Positions 5,696 through 6,538 of a stretch of DNA of 6,538 bases are shown piece by piece (the stretch's first letter is position 1; each line of letters starts with the position of its first letter). The DNA is from Treponema sp. GTDB lineage: Bacteria > Spirochaetota > Spirochaetia > Treponematales > Breznakiellaceae. The notes under the pieces are model-generated. The model was not told the origin of the DNA and made no database searches. It saw only the letters and a list, made by a program, of their open reading frames with translations. The DNA lies in the NCBI GenBank assembly GCA_031259345.1, contig JAIRLQ010000364.1, positions 1-6,538 on the forward strand, in the 5' to 3' direction. A program made the position numbers and the translations under genes.

Positions 5696-6538
5696 TCAGA
5701 TGCCACCCATCATTGCGCCTATGCGGCGCTCATCAACATCCCCGGCATTAAACACGCCGGCTATCTGCCCCTTGGAAATGGCGGCAATGCGGTCGCAAAG
5801 ACCCAGAATTTCATCAAGCTCAAAAGAGACCAGGAGTACCGCCCTGCCCTTGTCCCGTTCCGCGATAATACGGCTGTGTATATATTCAATAGCCCCCACG
5901 TCAAGCCCCCGGGTCGGCTGGGACACAATAAGCAACTCCGGGGAAAGGCCAATCTCCCGGGCAATTATAAGTTTCTGCTGGTTCCCCCCGGACATGGAAG
6001 CGGCGAGCGTGGCAGGCCCGTTACCCGCCCGTATGTCAAATTCGGCAATTAGGTTCTCCGCGTTTTTTACAATAGCCGGAAATTGCAGGAAACCCAGGCG
6101 GTTTGAAAACGGCGGACGGTTATAACTTTTAAGGATAAGGTTTTCGTCCAGCCTGAAATCCGGAATAAGGCCGTGCTTGTGCCTGTCTTCGGGAACAAGA
6201 CCCATGCCCAGGACATTACGGCCGCGTATGCTTTCCTGGGAAATGTCCCCGCCCTTAAAATAAATACGGCCGGACTTAACCGGAAGGAGCCCCGCGATAG
6301 CCGCCACAAGTTCCGACTGGCCGTTGCCGTCAACCCCGGCAATGCCCACTATCTCTGCGGCGCGGACCTCCAAGGAGAGATCCCGCACAGCCTGAATACC
6401 CCTTGAGCTTGTTACCGTAAGGTTTTCAAACTTAAGTATAAGATCACCGGGCCGGGCAGGCTTTTTGCCGGCCCGGAAGCTCACGGAATGGCCCACCATC
6501 ATCTCGGCAAGTTCGCTTTCGTCAGAATCGGCAACAGT
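5696..6538 (-). CDS. nupO: Nucleoside ABC importer ATPase, C-terminal half (5' end outside the window)
   Basis: This is the energy-coupling subunit of a sugar/nucleoside-type importer in which two ABC domains are fused in one chain of about 500 residues. The window shows the last 280 residues. The frame stays open to the right edge, and the first residues (ELAEMMVGHSV) are the typical linker between the two domains, so the ATG at 6502 is internal. The second ABC domain shows a P-loop GVDGNGQSEL (68-77) with Gln for Lys, VPEDRHKHGL (115-124), the signature SGGNQQK (183-189), a Walker B region LLIVSQPTRGLD (202-213) with Gln for Glu, and SFELDE (238-243). These degenerate sites are normal for the second domain of RbsA/MglA/NupO-type ATPases; the first domain, not seen here, carries the standard sites. 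A BMP/PnrA-like binding lipoprotein would be expected upstream. It ends directly before the nupP-like start. Confidence 0.92.
   Translation of the reverse strand, partial: TVADSDESELAEMMVGHSVSFRAGKKPARPGDLILKFENLTVTSSRGIQAVRDLSLEVRAAEIVGIAGVDGNGQSELVAAIAGLLPVKSGRIYFKGGDISQESIRGRNVLGMGLVPEDRHKHGLIPDFRLDENLILKSYNRPPFSNRLGFLQFPAIVKNAENLIAEFDIRAGNGPATLAASMSGGNQQKLIIAREIGLSPELLIVSQPTRGLDVGAIEYIHSRIIAERDKGRAVLLVSFELDEILGLCDRIAAISKGQIAGVFNAGDVDERRIGAMMGGI

Noticed and set aside
6500..6502. ATG as start of a short single-domain ATPase
   Set aside because: The frame continues to the window edge with the conserved interdomain linker (ELAEMMVG), so the gene starts outside the window.
5696..6538. Missing Walker A lysine and Walker B glutamate in the ABC ATPase
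   Set aside because: Gln at these places (GNGQSEL, SQPTRG) is typical of the second ABC domain of fused RbsA/NupO-type ATPases, so it is not an anomaly like the one in the nifA-like gene.

Overview
The window looks like part of a free-living or gut-type spirochaete chromosome, most probably a Treponema of the nitrogen-fixing termite-gut kind. This is an inference. It rests on a PnrA/Nup-type purine nucleoside ABC importer (known in treponemes), a NifA-like sigma54 activator next to an ammonium channel, moderate GC content near 50%, and tRNA genes without encoded CCA. No 16S rRNA or other decisive marker is present. Every recognised gene lies on the minus strand, so transcription runs from high to low coordinates.

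Right part (6538 to 2873): a tightly packed purine-nucleoside uptake and salvage operon. In order it holds the C-terminal half of a two-ABC-domain ATPase (5' end outside the window), two BPD_transp_2 permeases (NupP-like and NupQ-like), and a DeoD-type purine nucleoside phosphorylase. Junctions are 0 nt apart, then overlap by 8 nt and by 4 nt, so the genes are probably translationally coupled. A GC hairpin with a T7 tract at 2826-2845 probably ends the operon. The importer would bring nucleosides in and DeoD would split them to base plus ribose-1-phosphate.

Middle (2872 to 2410): tRNA-Cys(GCA) and tRNA-Arg(TCT), each with a candidate promoter, plus several inverted repeats. The tRNA-Cys promoter candidate is embedded in the operon terminator.

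Left part (2409 to 1): a nitrogen-related pair. A GAF-AAA+-Fis sigma54 activator resembling NifA lies 269 bp upstream of an Amt-family ammonium channel, which runs off the window edge. The Amt gene has a near-consensus -24/-12 sigma54 promoter at 618-634, so the regulator next door is an obvious candidate activator. The regulator carries an unusual change: the catalytic glutamate of its Walker B motif reads as valine (codon at 1492-1494). It may therefore be ATPase-impaired, unless this is a sequencing error.

No CRISPR array, insertion sequence, phage or clearly new multi-gene system is visible. The observations most worth a second look are the Walker B substitution, the sigma54 promoter wiring of amt, the missing ribosome site on the nifA-like gene, and the structured leader in front of tRNA-Cys.
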